Source: an uncultured bacterium
GTDB lineage: Bacteria; Bacillota; Clostridia; Oscillospirales; Butyricicoccaceae
Direction: 5' to 3'
NCBI GenBank assembly: GCA_905215125.1
Contig: CAJMOV010000050.1
Location: 1 to 10,006, forward strand
DNA: 10,006 nucleotides
Shown here piece by piece: positions 1 through 7,497 of this stretch (positions within the stretch are counted from its first letter, which is position 1; every line of letters begins with the position of its first letter). A program made the position numbers and the translations under genes. The notes beneath the pieces were generated by a model. It searched no databases, had not been told where the DNA came from, and saw nothing but the letters and a program-made list of their open reading frames with translations.

Positions 1-1089
1 TGTCCTTCCCAGCAGTCCGTAAGCCTTTGAAAAGGTCACGGCGCCCGTCTCCAGCTCCTCTCCGGCCCGAATCCTGAGAAGCTGTCCAATCCTGTCGATC
101 AGGCTTGCCAGGGTTTCTTTATCGATATGCTCCTGCTGTAAAATGCGGATCGCGTCGTCACAGGCGACGCACTGCAGCATTTCCGTCGCCCCTTTCGGGC
201 TGACGCCGCAAAGGGCGGCATGGGCCGTCAGGATTTCCATCCGGCAATCTCCGTATTTGGAATGGGTGTTGAACATCCCGCCTGCGAGCTTTACCAGCTT
301 GCCGACATGCCCGATGAGCAGTACGCCCCTGAACCCCAGCTCCCTGCACATGTCGACGGCGTCGCCGATGAAATTAGAGACCTGCACCGCGGAGGCAGGG
401 TCGATGCCAAGGCCGTCCCGGATAAATTCGGATCCGTAGTTGCCCGGGGTGAGAAGCACATACTCCGCGCCGTCCGCGCGGCGCTGTCTCAGCTCCACTT
501 TGATCGTGTCTACCAGCGCCTGTTCGCTCATGGGCTCTACAATGCCGGTCGTCCCTAAAATGGAAATCCCCCCCACAATCCCCAGTCGGGGATTAAAGGT
601 CTTTTTCGCCAGCTCTTCGCCCCCGGGCACAGAAATGACAACAGACAGACCACCCTTGTGGTCTGTCAGGCGGCAGACTTCCTCTAAATTTTCCGTTATC
701 ATTTGCCGGGGGACGGAATTGATGGCCGCGTTTCCCACCGGCTGATCCAGGCCCTGCTTTGTCACCCGGCCCACCCCCTCGCCGCCGTCGACGGCAATGC
801 CGGGAACGTCAGAACGAGAAACGGCGGCGAAGATCCGCGCGCCGCGCGTGATATCCGGGTCGTCTCCGCTGTCCTTTTCAATGGCGCAGGATACGGTATT
901 TTCCCCCATGGAAATCTCCCGCACCTGCAGCTCCAGGGCAATGCCCTTAGGGGTCGTCAGCGAGATATGCTCCCGGCGGCGCCCGGTGAGCAGCATCCAG
1001 GCTGCCGCCTTTGCCGCGGCTGCGGCGCAGGATCCAGTGGTATAGCCCAGCCGCAGACGTTTTCCTCCCTTTTCGATATACCTCTCCAT
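1..1089 (-). CDS. cbiD: Cobalt-precorrin-5B C1-methyltransferase CbiD (3' end cut by window edge)
   Basis: This enzyme uses S-adenosylmethionine to methylate C1 of cobalt-precorrin-5B during ring contraction in anaerobic B12 synthesis. I translated the minus strand and found 363 codons open to the window edge. The family signature GYTTGSCAAAAAKAA lies near residues 15-29. Other typical stretches are the VDGGEGVGRVTKQGL block, the FNPRLGIVGGISILGTTGIV block, the TPGNYGS segment and the GHVGKLVKLAGGMFNTHS block. The last visible residues are AYGLLGRT. Because CbiD proteins are usually about 360-380 residues, only the extreme C-terminus should be missing. The ATG lies in a TGATG junction with cbiC (one-base overlap), which implies translational coupling; no strong separate ribosome binding site is visible. 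No frameshift was seen. The identification is firm; the exact end is unknown. Confidence 0.95.
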   Translation of the reverse strand, partial: MERYIEKGGKRLRLGYTTGSCAAAAAKAAAWMLLTGRRREHISLTTPKGIALELQVREISMGENTVSCAIEKDSGDDPDITRGARIFAAVSRSDVPGIAVDGGEGVGRVTKQGLDQPVGNAAINSVPRQMITENLEEVCRLTDHKGGLSVVISVPGGEELAKKTFNPRLGIVGGISILGTTGIVEPMSEQALVDTIKVELRQRRADGAEYVLLTPGNYGSEFIRDGLGIDPASAVQVSNFIGDAVDMCRELGFRGVLLIGHVGKLVKLAGGMFNTHSKYGDCRMEILTAHAALCGVSPKGATEMLQCVACDDAIRILQQEHIDKETLASLIDRIGQLLRIRAGEELETGAVTFSKAYGLLGRT

Positions 1090-1712
1090 CAGCGCGCTAT
1101 CTGATAAAGCATCGCGTTGCAGATGGCGGCCGCCACGTTGCTGCCGCCCTTTCTTCCGCGGGCGACGATATAGGGGATGTCGCCGCTTATGATAAGCTCT
1201 TTGCTTTCAACGACGTTGACGAACCCCACCGGTACGCCGACGATGAGAACGGGCCTGATCCGTCCTGCAGCTATCAGATCATGGAGGGCGATGAGGGCGG
1301 TCGGCGCGTTGCCTATGGCAAAGATGCAGGGCTTATCCAGCGCCGCCGCCTTTTCCATCGCCACGGCGGAACGGGTAACGCCCCTTTCCCTGGCCTCTCC
1401 TGCGACATCGGGATCTGCGATAAAGCAATGGACCTGGCCGCCCAGCCTGCCCAGAGCATTTTTATTGATGCCCGACATCGCCATGCTGGTGTCGGTGACA
1501 ATATGGCAGCCGGATCCCAGGGCTTCAACCCCCTTTGCCACAACGCCGGGCGAAAAGACCAGGTTATCTACATATTCAAAGTCAGCCGTGGTATGCACGA
1601 CCCGTTTTATGACCGATTCATTTTCCGGATCCAGTACACGGTCTCCCAGCAGCTCGGCGATAATCTCAAAGCTGCGTTTTTCAATTTCCATAGGGCTTGC
1701 GATATCAAACAT
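1089..1712 (-). CDS. cbiC: Cobalt-precorrin-8 methylmutase CbiC
   Basis: CbiC moves a methyl group from C11 to C12 of cobalt-precorrin-8, giving cobyrinate. The 207-residue protein has the family start FDIASPMEIEKRSFEII and the catalytic-histidine region IKRVVHTTADFEY; the histidine is residue 40 here and corresponds to His43 of Pseudomonas denitrificans CobH. The segment TDTSMAMSGINK and the FAIGNAPTALIAL block are also typical, as is the C-terminal VARGRKGGSNVAAAICNAML. I chose the ATG at 1712. A GTG three codons upstream (1721) is possible, but an AAAGGA sits only about 2-3 nt from that GTG and about 11 nt from the ATG, and Salmonella CbiC also starts this short. The gene overlaps the end of cbiA by 8 bases and touches cbiD in a TGATG. 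Length is normal for the family (about 200-210). The function is confident; the start is moderately so. Confidence 0.94.
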   Translation of the reverse strand: MFDIASPMEIEKRSFEIIAELLGDRVLDPENESVIKRVVHTTADFEYVDNLVFSPGVVAKGVEALGSGCHIVTDTSMAMSGINKNALGRLGGQVHCFIADPDVAGEARERGVTRSAVAMEKAAALDKPCIFAIGNAPTALIALHDLIAAGRIRPVLIVGVPVGFVNVVESKELIISGDIPYIVARGRKGGSNVAAAICNAMLYQIAR

Positions 1713-3063
1713 GCGCTTCACGTTCCTTTAAACAAGCATCGTAAAAGTTTTTTGCAAACGCAGGGTTTGCGTAAAAATGAAAATGGGGATACCCTGCATA
1801 GAGATATTCGTTGGTAACGCAGCAATCCCAGGTCTGTCCGCTCGGCCTTGCCGCAGTAAAGCCGTCGCCCGCGGGGCGCACATCCCAGTAATGGAACTCG
1901 TGCCCCCGAATAGACTCGCCCGCCCTGCACAGCAGATTATCACGCTTTGCCGTCAGCGTCACATAGCCGAACCGGGTCAGCCTTCCGGTGTCAAAGCATC
2001 TGCCGGGCAAAAAGCCCGCCATGGGCCATTGCCCGATTTGTTCTGTCAGATACATAAACCCGCCGCATTCGGCAATACAGGGCAGACGGCCTTCCAGCGC
2101 GGTGCGGATAGAGACGCGCATGGAGACGTTTTCACTCAGCTCCTGCGCATATACCTCCGGGTATCCGCCGCCCAGATACAGCCCGTGGATGTCCTCCGGC
2201 AGCTGCCTGTCTGCAAGCGGGCTGAAATCCACCAGCCTGGCGCCCATATCCCGCAGGGCCTGTAAGCTGTCCTCATAATAGAAGCAGAAAGCCTTATCCC
2301 GCGCGACAGCGATCCGCACCGAGGTTTCATAACGGGGTAAAACGGCAGGCTCGCAACAAAGCGGCGGCGCCGTTTCCGCCAGCGCCAGCAGGCCATCCAG
2401 GTCAACAGTCTTTTCTGCCTGCTGCGCCATGGCCTGCAGCTTTTCCTTCAGCCCTTTCACTTCCGGGGCGGTCACAAGTCCCAGATGTCGGCTTTCCAAT
2501 CCGCAGCCGGGCATTTTAGGCAGGTAGCCCAGCGGCCGTACCCTGCCGCCGAATTGCTCTTTCACAGCTTTTGCCAAAACTTCATACAGCGCAGGACTGC
2601 ATTGGTTCAGGATAACGCCACAGATGCCGCTGTCAGGGTAAAAGCTGAGAAACCCATGAATGGCGGCTAAAACGGACAGAGCCGCGCCTTTTGCGCTGAC
2701 GACCAGTATTACAGGCGTTTGGGACGCCTTTGCCACAGCATAAGAGCTGGCGGCGGCGGTCAGCCCCATGCCGTCGTAAAAGCCCATGACCCCTTCTATG
2801 ACGCTGACGCTGCACCCCTCGCTGCCGCGGGACAGCAGGTAATTCATGGTGTTCTCATCAAAAAAGAACAAATCCAGGTTGGCGCTTTTGGCGCCGATAA
2901 TGCGGCTGTGGAACATGGGATCAATGTAGTCCGGCCCACATTTGAAGGCCCCCACCCGCAGGCTTCTATTGACCAGCGCCTGTAAAACGGCGCAGGCTAC
3001 CGTGGTCTTTCCGCAGCCGCTGCCCGTTCCCGCCAGAAGGACGCGGGGAATATCCCGCCGCAT
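1705..3063 (-). CDS. cbiA: Cobyrinate a,c-diamide synthase CbiA
   Basis: CbiA is an ATP- and glutamine-dependent amidotransferase that converts the a and c carboxylates of cobyrinate to amides, in the cytoplasm. The 452-residue protein has the usual two halves. The N-terminal synthetase domain (about 1-200) opens with the P-loop GTGSGCGKTT at 12-21, followed by KCGPDYIDPMFH at 41-52 and VIEGVMGFYDG at 88-98. The C-terminal class I glutamine amidotransferase domain (about 248-445) has GLYLGGGYPE at 294-303, the nucleophile Cys333 in AECGGFMYL, and the late histidines in YPHFHFYANP (427 and 429). The ATG overlaps the cbiK stop by one base (TGATG). Cobyric acid synthase CobQ is related but is longer and acts on other positions; the KCGPDYIDP motif, length and cbi context favour CbiA. 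The gene appears intact. Confidence 0.96.
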   Translation of the reverse strand: MRRDIPRVLLAGTGSGCGKTTVACAVLQALVNRSLRVGAFKCGPDYIDPMFHSRIIGAKSANLDLFFFDENTMNYLLSRGSEGCSVSVIEGVMGFYDGMGLTAAASSYAVAKASQTPVILVVSAKGAALSVLAAIHGFLSFYPDSGICGVILNQCSPALYEVLAKAVKEQFGGRVRPLGYLPKMPGCGLESRHLGLVTAPEVKGLKEKLQAMAQQAEKTVDLDGLLALAETAPPLCCEPAVLPRYETSVRIAVARDKAFCFYYEDSLQALRDMGARLVDFSPLADRQLPEDIHGLYLGGGYPEVYAQELSENVSMRVSIRTALEGRLPCIAECGGFMYLTEQIGQWPMAGFLPGRCFDTGRLTRFGYVTLTAKRDNLLCRAGESIRGHEFHYWDVRPAGDGFTAARPSGQTWDCCVTNEYLYAGYPHFHFYANPAFAKNFYDACLKEREAHV

Positions 3064-3848
3064 CAGACCGCAGCCCTTTTGCCCAGCGCTTCATATGCTG
3101 CGGCGGCGCGGCGAACGAACGCCTTTTGTATAGCGGGCAGCTCGCCCAGGCCCTGCAGCGTCCAGCTGACTGCGAAGCCGTTCTGCTCCAGCCGGCCGCG
3201 AAGACTGTCCGGCCGCTTCCCGGCCATATCGTTTTTGGAATGCTCTCCTGCCGCCAGCAGAAGAGACGCCAGATGGACCTTGCGTCTGGGCTGGCCCTGC
3301 AACGCCTGTAGTGCGTCCTCAAAGCTGGGGCTCCCTTCAGCAGTGCAAAAAACCATGCCTTTTTTCTCCATCCTCTCTGCCAGACGGGTGTACAGGCAGC
3401 CGCACGGATGCCGGGTGCCGTGCCCCATCGCCACCAAAACGGAGTCGCTCCCCATGGGGTATGTCTTTTCCAAAAGATCGGCGGCGGCGCAAAGGTCGGT
3501 ATCGTCCCACAGCAGGGGGAGTCCTATGGAAATTTCCATCCCGCCGCAGTTGGCCAGCAATTTGACGCGCAGCCTGTCATATTCCTCGCCGGGGATAAGC
3601 AGCGTGGGTTGGATCACCGCCTGGCGTATACCGTCGGCTTTCATGCGCTCCAGCGCTTCCTCCACACTGTCTGCCTGAACGCCATACCTGCTTTTCAGCC
3701 GGCCGCGCACAATGCCGCTGGTCAACGCGCGGTAGTGCCTTGCCTGGGGGAACGCGGCCTTCAGGGCGTTTTCCGGGGCAGCGACAGCCCTTTCCAGCGT
3801 ATCAAGATGGGTGCTTCCAAAGCTGACGGTCAGAAACCCACTTTTCAT
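3063..3848 (-). CDS. cbiK: Anaerobic sirohydrochlorin cobaltochelatase CbiK
   Basis: CbiK inserts Co2+ into sirohydrochlorin, the committing step of the anaerobic (cobalt-early) route. The 261-residue protein has the two-lobed chelatase pattern: SFGSTHLDT near the N-terminus, ALTSGIVRGRL at 41-51, and IQPTLLIPGEEY at 79-90. The metal-binding residues are visible as His143 in MGHGTRHP, Glu171 in CTAEGSPSFED and His203 in AAGEHSKNDMAG, matching the CbiK rather than the CbiX or SirB pattern. Length is typical for CbiK. There is no signal peptide, so it should be cytoplasmic, unlike periplasmic CbiK forms of some sulfate reducers. A strong AAGGAGG lies 7 nt before the ATG (3856-3862), the best ribosome binding site in the operon. 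It is the first of four overlapping cbi genes and follows the importer after a 214-nt gap. Confidence 0.95.
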   Translation of the reverse strand: MKSGFLTVSFGSTHLDTLERAVAAPENALKAAFPQARHYRALTSGIVRGRLKSRYGVQADSVEEALERMKADGIRQAVIQPTLLIPGEEYDRLRVKLLANCGGMEISIGLPLLWDDTDLCAAADLLEKTYPMGSDSVLVAMGHGTRHPCGCLYTRLAERMEKKGMVFCTAEGSPSFEDALQALQGQPRRKVHLASLLLAAGEHSKNDMAGKRPDSLRGRLEQNGFAVSWTLQGLGELPAIQKAFVRRAAAAYEALGKRAAV

Positions 3849-4013
3849 CTCTCATCCTCCTTATAAGCTCCTCCGGCGGACGGTCTCTCCCCTATCCTCT
3901 CCCGCCGCTTCGCCTGACCCGGCCGGAAGGCCGCGCCGGCTTCAGCTTACCTCTGGCGGTAATGGCACCGGATATTGACGCCCTGCTTTCAGCTTTTTCC
4001 CTTCATACAACAA

Positions 4014-4042
4014 CCTCTGGCCGCAGCTGCGGCGGCCAGAGG
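4014..4042 (-). terminator. Strong hairpin in the gap between the binding-protein gene and cbiK (possible partial terminator)
   Basis: CCTCTGGCCGC (4014-4024) and GCGGCCAGAGG (4032-4042) form a perfect 11-bp stem with a 7-nt loop, about 20 nt after the stop of the binding-protein gene on the minus strand. The sequence that follows the stem in the leftward transcript, TTGTTGTATG, is only weakly U-rich. It could be a leaky terminator that lowers cbi expression relative to the importer, or an mRNA-stabilising 3' end. The rest of the 214-nt gap holds a smaller GC hairpin (3920-3933) and the cbiK ribosome binding site; I saw no convincing promoter for cbiK, so I read this as an intra-operon element. 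Confidence 0.45.
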
Positions 4043-4062
4043 AGGGATCCGGCTGCTCCCTA

Positions 4063-5175
4063 TCAGAATTCGATATCGGGATACAGGTACTGGGCCATGA
4101 CCTTATAGGCCTGGCTATACTGCTTGTTGGCTTTGTTGTGGAACAATGCCTTTTCCAGCGTGTAAAGCCTGTCGTTTTTAACGGCCTCAAGCGACTGCCA
4201 GACAGGATCGTCGCCGTACATCTGCTTCAGGGTGTCCAGGGTGGTATCGCCGAATTCCGACAGGAAGATCATATCGGGGTTGAGCGCGTAAAGCTCTTCC
4301 ATGCTGATCTCAACGCTGGCGGCCGTCCCTTCGCTGTCGGGATCAGCCAAATTGATCCCGCCCAGCTCCTTGAGGATGATGCCGGGCTGGGAGTCCACGG
4401 TGTAGGCCTTCAGCACGTCGGAGGACAGAACCAGGATCACCGCCGTGGGGGCCGCTTCCATCTCAGGCACCTTGGAAACAATTTCTATGATTTCATTTGC
4501 AGTAGACTCTGCGACGGATTCCCACAGCTCAGGCTGGCCGTTCAGGTTGCAGAACACTTTAAACCACTTTAAGTAATCCTGAACGGCGTCATAATTGATG
4601 CCGATGACGGGGATGCCTGCAGCTGCCGCAGGGCCGGAAATGGTCTCATAGCCCTTCATCCCGGTCGAGCAGATAATCAGATCGGGCTTATTGCCGATGA
4701 TCTGCTCCACATCCCAGCTGGCGCCGGAAGAGCTTTCGGTGACGACGGTGACACCTTCATCCTGGGTGATATCGCGGCCTATTTGCTCTTCATAGGTTGT
4801 GGCGGCGCTTTTGCCGCCTACCGTCAGCTGGACCGTCCCGCCGGCCTCATACCACAGCGCGGTCAGGCTCCCATACAGAACGGCCACGTTCTGCGGGTTT
4901 TTGGCTATGGACATCTCCTCCCCGCTGCCGTCGTCGGTGAAAATTACATGGGTGTCAGTGATCTGCACCTCGTTGGCCTTCTGCAGGTAATAGTCCGTGA
5001 CCTCATTATTGTCAGCAGAGCCGGCATCGGGATCAGACGCGGACGTATCGGGATCTTCATTTGGGTCGGAATTGACAGCAGGGTTGTCCTGCTGGGATTC
5101 CCCATCCTGTTCGGAGCAGGCGGCCAGAGAGAATACCATGGCCATAGCCATTAGGAGTGCGAGCAGCTTTTTCAT
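4063..5175 (-). CDS. ABC transporter substrate-binding lipoprotein, BtuF/FepB-like (probable corrinoid uptake)
   Basis: This is the extracytoplasmic receptor of the importer encoded just upstream. The 370-residue precursor starts with a lipoprotein signal peptide (1-19) ending in LAAC, so Cys20 would be lipidated and anchored to the membrane. An acidic Asp/Ser/Asn-rich linker follows (about 21-58). The periplasmic-binding fold of the metal-chelate family (Peripla_BP_2) covers about 92-370, with NVAVLYGSLTALWYEAGG, DLIICSTGMKGYETI and the C-terminal YSQAYKVMAQYLYPDIEF. I chose the ATG at 5175 because AGAGG lies 8 nt upstream and the signal peptide begins there; an in-frame GTG at 5208 would place a charged tail before it. 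The ATPase stop is 41 nt upstream. The fold does not separate corrinoids from heme or ferric siderophores; the cobalamin riboswitch and cbi genes argue for a corrinoid. Confidence 0.9.
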   Translation of the reverse strand: MKKLLALLMAMAMVFSLAACSEQDGESQQDNPAVNSDPNEDPDTSASDPDAGSADNNEVTDYYLQKANEVQITDTHVIFTDDGSGEEMSIAKNPQNVAVLYGSLTALWYEAGGTVQLTVGGKSAATTYEEQIGRDITQDEGVTVVTESSSGASWDVEQIIGNKPDLIICSTGMKGYETISGPAAAAGIPVIGINYDAVQDYLKWFKVFCNLNGQPELWESVAESTANEIIEIVSKVPEMEAAPTAVILVLSSDVLKAYTVDSQPGIILKELGGINLADPDSEGTAASVEISMEELYALNPDMIFLSEFGDTTLDTLKQMYGDDPVWQSLEAVKNDRLYTLEKALFHNKANKQYSQAYKVMAQYLYPDIEF

Positions 5176-5216
5176 TGAAATTACCTCTTTCCTTCTTCTT
5201 TTACGCACAAGGCGTT

Positions 5217-5993
5217 CTATAGCTTTTCCGGGATCATAAAGGGACAGTTATTCTTGCTGTCATATATGATCTGGGAATCTATATGAAACACTTTTTCCAT
5301 AATGCCGTGCTCAATGATGGCCTCGGCCCCGCCGTGGTCAAAGACGCGCCCCTCCTTGAGAACATAAATGCAGTGGGAATACCGCGCGGTAAAGTTCATA
5401 TCATGCAGCACCATGACGATTGTAATATGCAGCTGCTCGCACAAGTCCCGTACCAGCTCCAGCACCTCAACCTGATAGCCGATGTCCAAATATGTAATGG
5501 GCTCGTCCAGCAGCAGGATCTCCGGCTTTTGGCACAAAGTCATGGCGATCCAGGCCCGCTGCTTTTCCCCGCCGGACAAATTATTCAGCAGGCGGCCGCT
5601 TATGCCGGCAAGTCCGGTCAGCTCAAGCGTCTCGTCGATGATATCCTTGTCTTCAGACGTCAGGCTGGCGCCGAATTTCTTATAGGGATACCTGCCGTAA
5701 GACACCAGCGTGCGGATGTCGATATCTGACGGCGATGTGTGAAGCTGCGGCAGGTAGGCGATTTTCTTCGCAAGCTCCTTTGGCGGGTAACGCCGCAGCT
5801 CCTTGCCTTCAAAAATAACAGCGCCGCTTGCCGGGGTCACTGTGCGGGGCACCGTTTTCAGCAGGCTGCTTTTGCCGCATCCGTTGGGGCCGATAATAGT
5901 CGTGATTTTCCCCTTTTCAAACGACATGGATACGTCTTTTAAAACAACATGCTTCCCATACGCGATGGAAACGTTCTGAAACCCGAAATACAT
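5217..5993 (-). CDS. ABC transporter ATP-binding protein, BtuD/FecE-like (probable corrinoid uptake)
   Basis: This is the nucleotide-binding subunit that powers the importer from the cytoplasmic face. The 258-residue protein carries every ABC motif: Walker A GPNGCGKSS from 35, the Q-loop glutamine at 83 (YLPQ), the signature LSGGEKQR from 139, Walker B ILLLDEP from 159, the D-loop YLD, and the switch histidine 197 in VLHDMN. The RYPY segment around 101-104 before the helical region is common in the iron-chelate/B12 subfamily. The start ATG follows the permease stop by 20 nt, with an AGGAGG about 11 nt before it. All catalytic residues are present, so it should be active. Substrate assignment rests on context (riboswitch and cbi genes), not on this subunit. 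Confidence 0.92.
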   Translation of the reverse strand: MYFGFQNVSIAYGKHVVLKDVSMSFEKGKITTIIGPNGCGKSSLLKTVPRTVTPASGAVIFEGKELRRYPPKELAKKIAYLPQLHTSPSDIDIRTLVSYGRYPYKKFGASLTSEDKDIIDETLELTGLAGISGRLLNNLSGGEKQRAWIAMTLCQKPEILLLDEPITYLDIGYQVEVLELVRDLCEQLHITIVMVLHDMNFTARYSHCIYVLKEGRVFDHGGAEAIIEHGIMEKVFHIDSQIIYDSKNNCPFMIPEKL

Positions 5994-6013
5994 TAGGCCT
6001 TCTCCCTCCTGTT

Positions 6014-7021
6014 TTATGAGACGTTTTTCTTCCGAAGCAGGTACAGGAAGAAGGGCGCGCCGATAAAGGACAATACTATGCTGACCGACAGATCGCCTAC
6101 CGGCAGGATTACCCGGCCAATGGTATCGCAGATGACCACCATGGCATACCCCAGGAAAACCGAAGCGGGAAACAGGTACTTATAGTCGGACCCTACAAAA
6201 AGCCGGGCGATATGCGGGACAATCAGGCCGACAAAGCTGATGAGACCGGCCACAGCCACCGAAGCCCCTGCCAAAAGCGAGGATACGGCGATCAAAAACA
6301 AACGGAAACGCTCGGTGCGCAGCCCTAGGGAGTTTGCCATCTCGTCCCCCAGCATCAGGATATTCATTTTCGCAGGCAGCAGGAAACAGACTGCGACGCC
6401 CGCCACCATGTAAGGGGCAATCATGCAAAAATCGCTCCAAACCCGGCCGTTCAGCGTACCAACCATGAAGCTGGAGGCGTGGCCCAGCTGCTCTGAAAAA
6501 AAGGTGCGGATAATGTCATTGAACGCGCCGAACATCGCGGAAACCGCCATGCCGGAGAGGATCATTTTGACAGGGCTGACGCCTTTTTCATAAGCCAGGC
6601 CGTAAATAACCATAGTTGTGCCGAAGGATCCCAAAATCGTAGCCACGGGAAGGATGTGCGCGTACTGCGGAAAGGCCACCAGCGTCAAATACCCCATAAA
6701 GCTGGCGCCGCTGGTAACGCCGATGGTCGAGGGCGAGGCCAGATGATTGCGCATGACCCCCTGGAGGATACAGCCCGATAGGGACAGGCAGATACCCACC
6801 ATGCCGCCGCAGAGGATTCTGGGAATACGCACATTCCACACAATCAAACGGGCCTCGGCTTCCGTATCATACAGCGCCTGAAAGACCTCTGAAATGGTAT
6901 AGGAAATGCTGCCGACCGACATGCAGACCAGCGTAGCGGCCACGCAAATACAGGCCAGCGTCACAATCACGGTGAGCTTAAAGCCTCTCGTCCGCTTCGC
7001 TTTCATCTTGGGGGCTTCCAT
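6014..7021 (-). CDS. ABC transporter permease, BtuC/FecCD family (probable corrinoid uptake)
   Basis: This is the membrane channel of the importer, probably working as a homodimer. The 335-residue protein is strongly hydrophobic, with a first membrane segment near 15-37 and about ten in all, as in BtuC. Family landmarks include RIPR at 65-68, LQGVMRNHLASPSTIG at 86-101, the ATPase-contact loop LGDEMANSLGL at 224-234, GLISFVGLIVPHIARLF at 259-275 and GAPFFLYLL near the C-terminus. It is the first gene after the cobalamin riboswitch. The ATG at 7021 has AAAGGA about 10 nt upstream; a second ATG five codons later (7006) is also possible and would not alter the membrane part. Alternative substrates in this family are ferric siderophores or heme; the riboswitch makes cobalamin or another corrinoid most likely. 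Confidence 0.92.
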   Translation of the reverse strand: MEAPKMKAKRTRGFKLTVIVTLACICVAATLVCMSVGSISYTISEVFQALYDTEAEARLIVWNVRIPRILCGGMVGICLSLSGCILQGVMRNHLASPSTIGVTSGASFMGYLTLVAFPQYAHILPVATILGSFGTTMVIYGLAYEKGVSPVKMILSGMAVSAMFGAFNDIIRTFFSEQLGHASSFMVGTLNGRVWSDFCMIAPYMVAGVAVCFLLPAKMNILMLGDEMANSLGLRTERFRLFLIAVSSLLAGASVAVAGLISFVGLIVPHIARLFVGSDYKYLFPASVFLGYAMVVICDTIGRVILPVGDLSVSIVLSFIGAPFFLYLLRKKNVS

Positions 7022-7043
7022 TTGGCAAATATCCTTTCCGGGT

Positions 7044-7084
7044 CAAAATAAAAGGACCGCAACAGCTAAAAAGCTGTCACGGCC
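7044..7084 (-). terminator. Intrinsic terminator of the riboswitch expression platform
   Basis: In the leftward leader, 7055-7067 pairs with 7072-7084 to give a 13-bp stem (three pairs are G-U) with a 4-nt loop, followed by CTTTTATTTT. It lies between the cobalamin aptamer and the permease start, where an off-switch terminator belongs. An upstream strand (7092-7099) can instead pair with 7074-7081, the outer left arm of the terminator, so an antiterminator form is drawable. I infer that cobalamin binding favours termination. Confidence 0.85.
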
Positions 7085-7139
7085 GTTTTTACGTAACAAA
7101 AAACATCTCTTTCCCATAACGCGCAGGCAGGAGAGTCCA

Positions 7140-7340
7140 CGCAATTCAAGCATGTCTTCTGACTTACGCTTATAGGGGATTCCCCCTTGCGCCCAAGCTC
7201 TGCCTTCCCAGTTTCCCAGTGACTGACTTTCGTCAACGAGCTTCGGTCTCAGCGCACACAGCGGCGGTACCGTCCAAGATTCTAACTTGGTTCACGATTA
7301 TCCCCACGACCATATGCTGGCCGGAGGGTGCTTGATGCAG
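7140..7340 (-). promoter_or_regulatory. Cobalamin (B12) riboswitch aptamer
   Basis: Read on the minus strand, this segment shows the conserved blocks of the cobalamin riboswitch in order: a GGGATAATCGTGAA block, a CCAAG/CTTGG hairpin, CGGTACCGCCGCTGTG, then GTCACTGGGAAACTGGGAAGGC-type sequence (CACTG followed by GGGAAGGC), and finally a B12 box AAGTCAGAAGACATGCTT at 7148-7165. A closing stem is visible: CAAGCA at 7329-7334 pairs with TGCTTG at 7147-7152. It sits just downstream of a consensus promoter and upstream of a terminator and the importer genes. In established examples cobalamin binding turns off downstream expression. The B12 box differs slightly from the usual CAGGAGACCTGCC. Exact aptamer ends are approximate. 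Confidence 0.94.
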
Positions 7341-7369
7341 CTATTCAGTTTACATCTTTTATACTGCTA

Positions 7370-7397
7370 ATTATACTCGGCTTTTTTCACTTGTCAA
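7370..7397 (-). promoter_or_regulatory. Consensus vegetative promoter for the riboswitch-importer-cbi operon
   Basis: On the minus strand, a perfect TTGACA (7392-7397) and a perfect TATAAT (7370-7375) are separated by 16 nt. Transcription should start near 7363, about 25-30 nt before the riboswitch closing stem. Both hexamers match the housekeeping sigma consensus exactly, so basal initiation should be strong and control would fall to the riboswitch. Confidence 0.88.
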
Positions 7398-7468
7398 CTC
7401 TTGTATTTTCCCGTGATTTGTGTTATTTTGAGAAAAATTATCTTTAAGAAAAGCTCCAACCTGTATCA

Positions 7469-7497
7469 GCTGTAAGCGGGTGGAAGCTGCTTACAGC
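7469..7497. repeat. Inverted repeat upstream of the cysteine-rich gene
   Basis: GCTGTAAGC (7469-7477) and GCTTACAGC (7489-7497) form a perfect 9-bp inverted repeat around an 11-nt centre. It lies about 105 nt upstream of the cysteine-rich gene's ATG and about 70 nt behind the -35 box of the divergent riboswitch promoter. No T-run follows in either direction, so it does not look like a terminator. It could be an operator for a dimeric regulator or a leader hairpin; a weak TTGTAT-17-TATTTT promoter-like pair for the rightward gene lies further upstream (from about 7401). Confidence 0.5.

Noticed and set aside
1011..1817. Long rightward open reading (268 codons) opposite cbiC, cbiD start and cbiA end
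   Set aside because: It is antisense to clearly recognised cbi genes, has no family-like sequence and spans two gene junctions; it is a by-product of high GC content.
3942..4190. Leftward 82-codon reading across the end of the binding-protein gene into the gap
   Set aside because: Most of it is a shadow of the binding-protein gene. The tail in the gap reads smoothly, but there is no start signal and no recognisable family.
7044..7090. The riboswitch terminator acting also rightward, because a T-run follows on the plus strand
   Set aside because: Several stem pairs are G-U in the leftward RNA and become A-C mismatches in the rightward RNA, and no rightward gene ends here.
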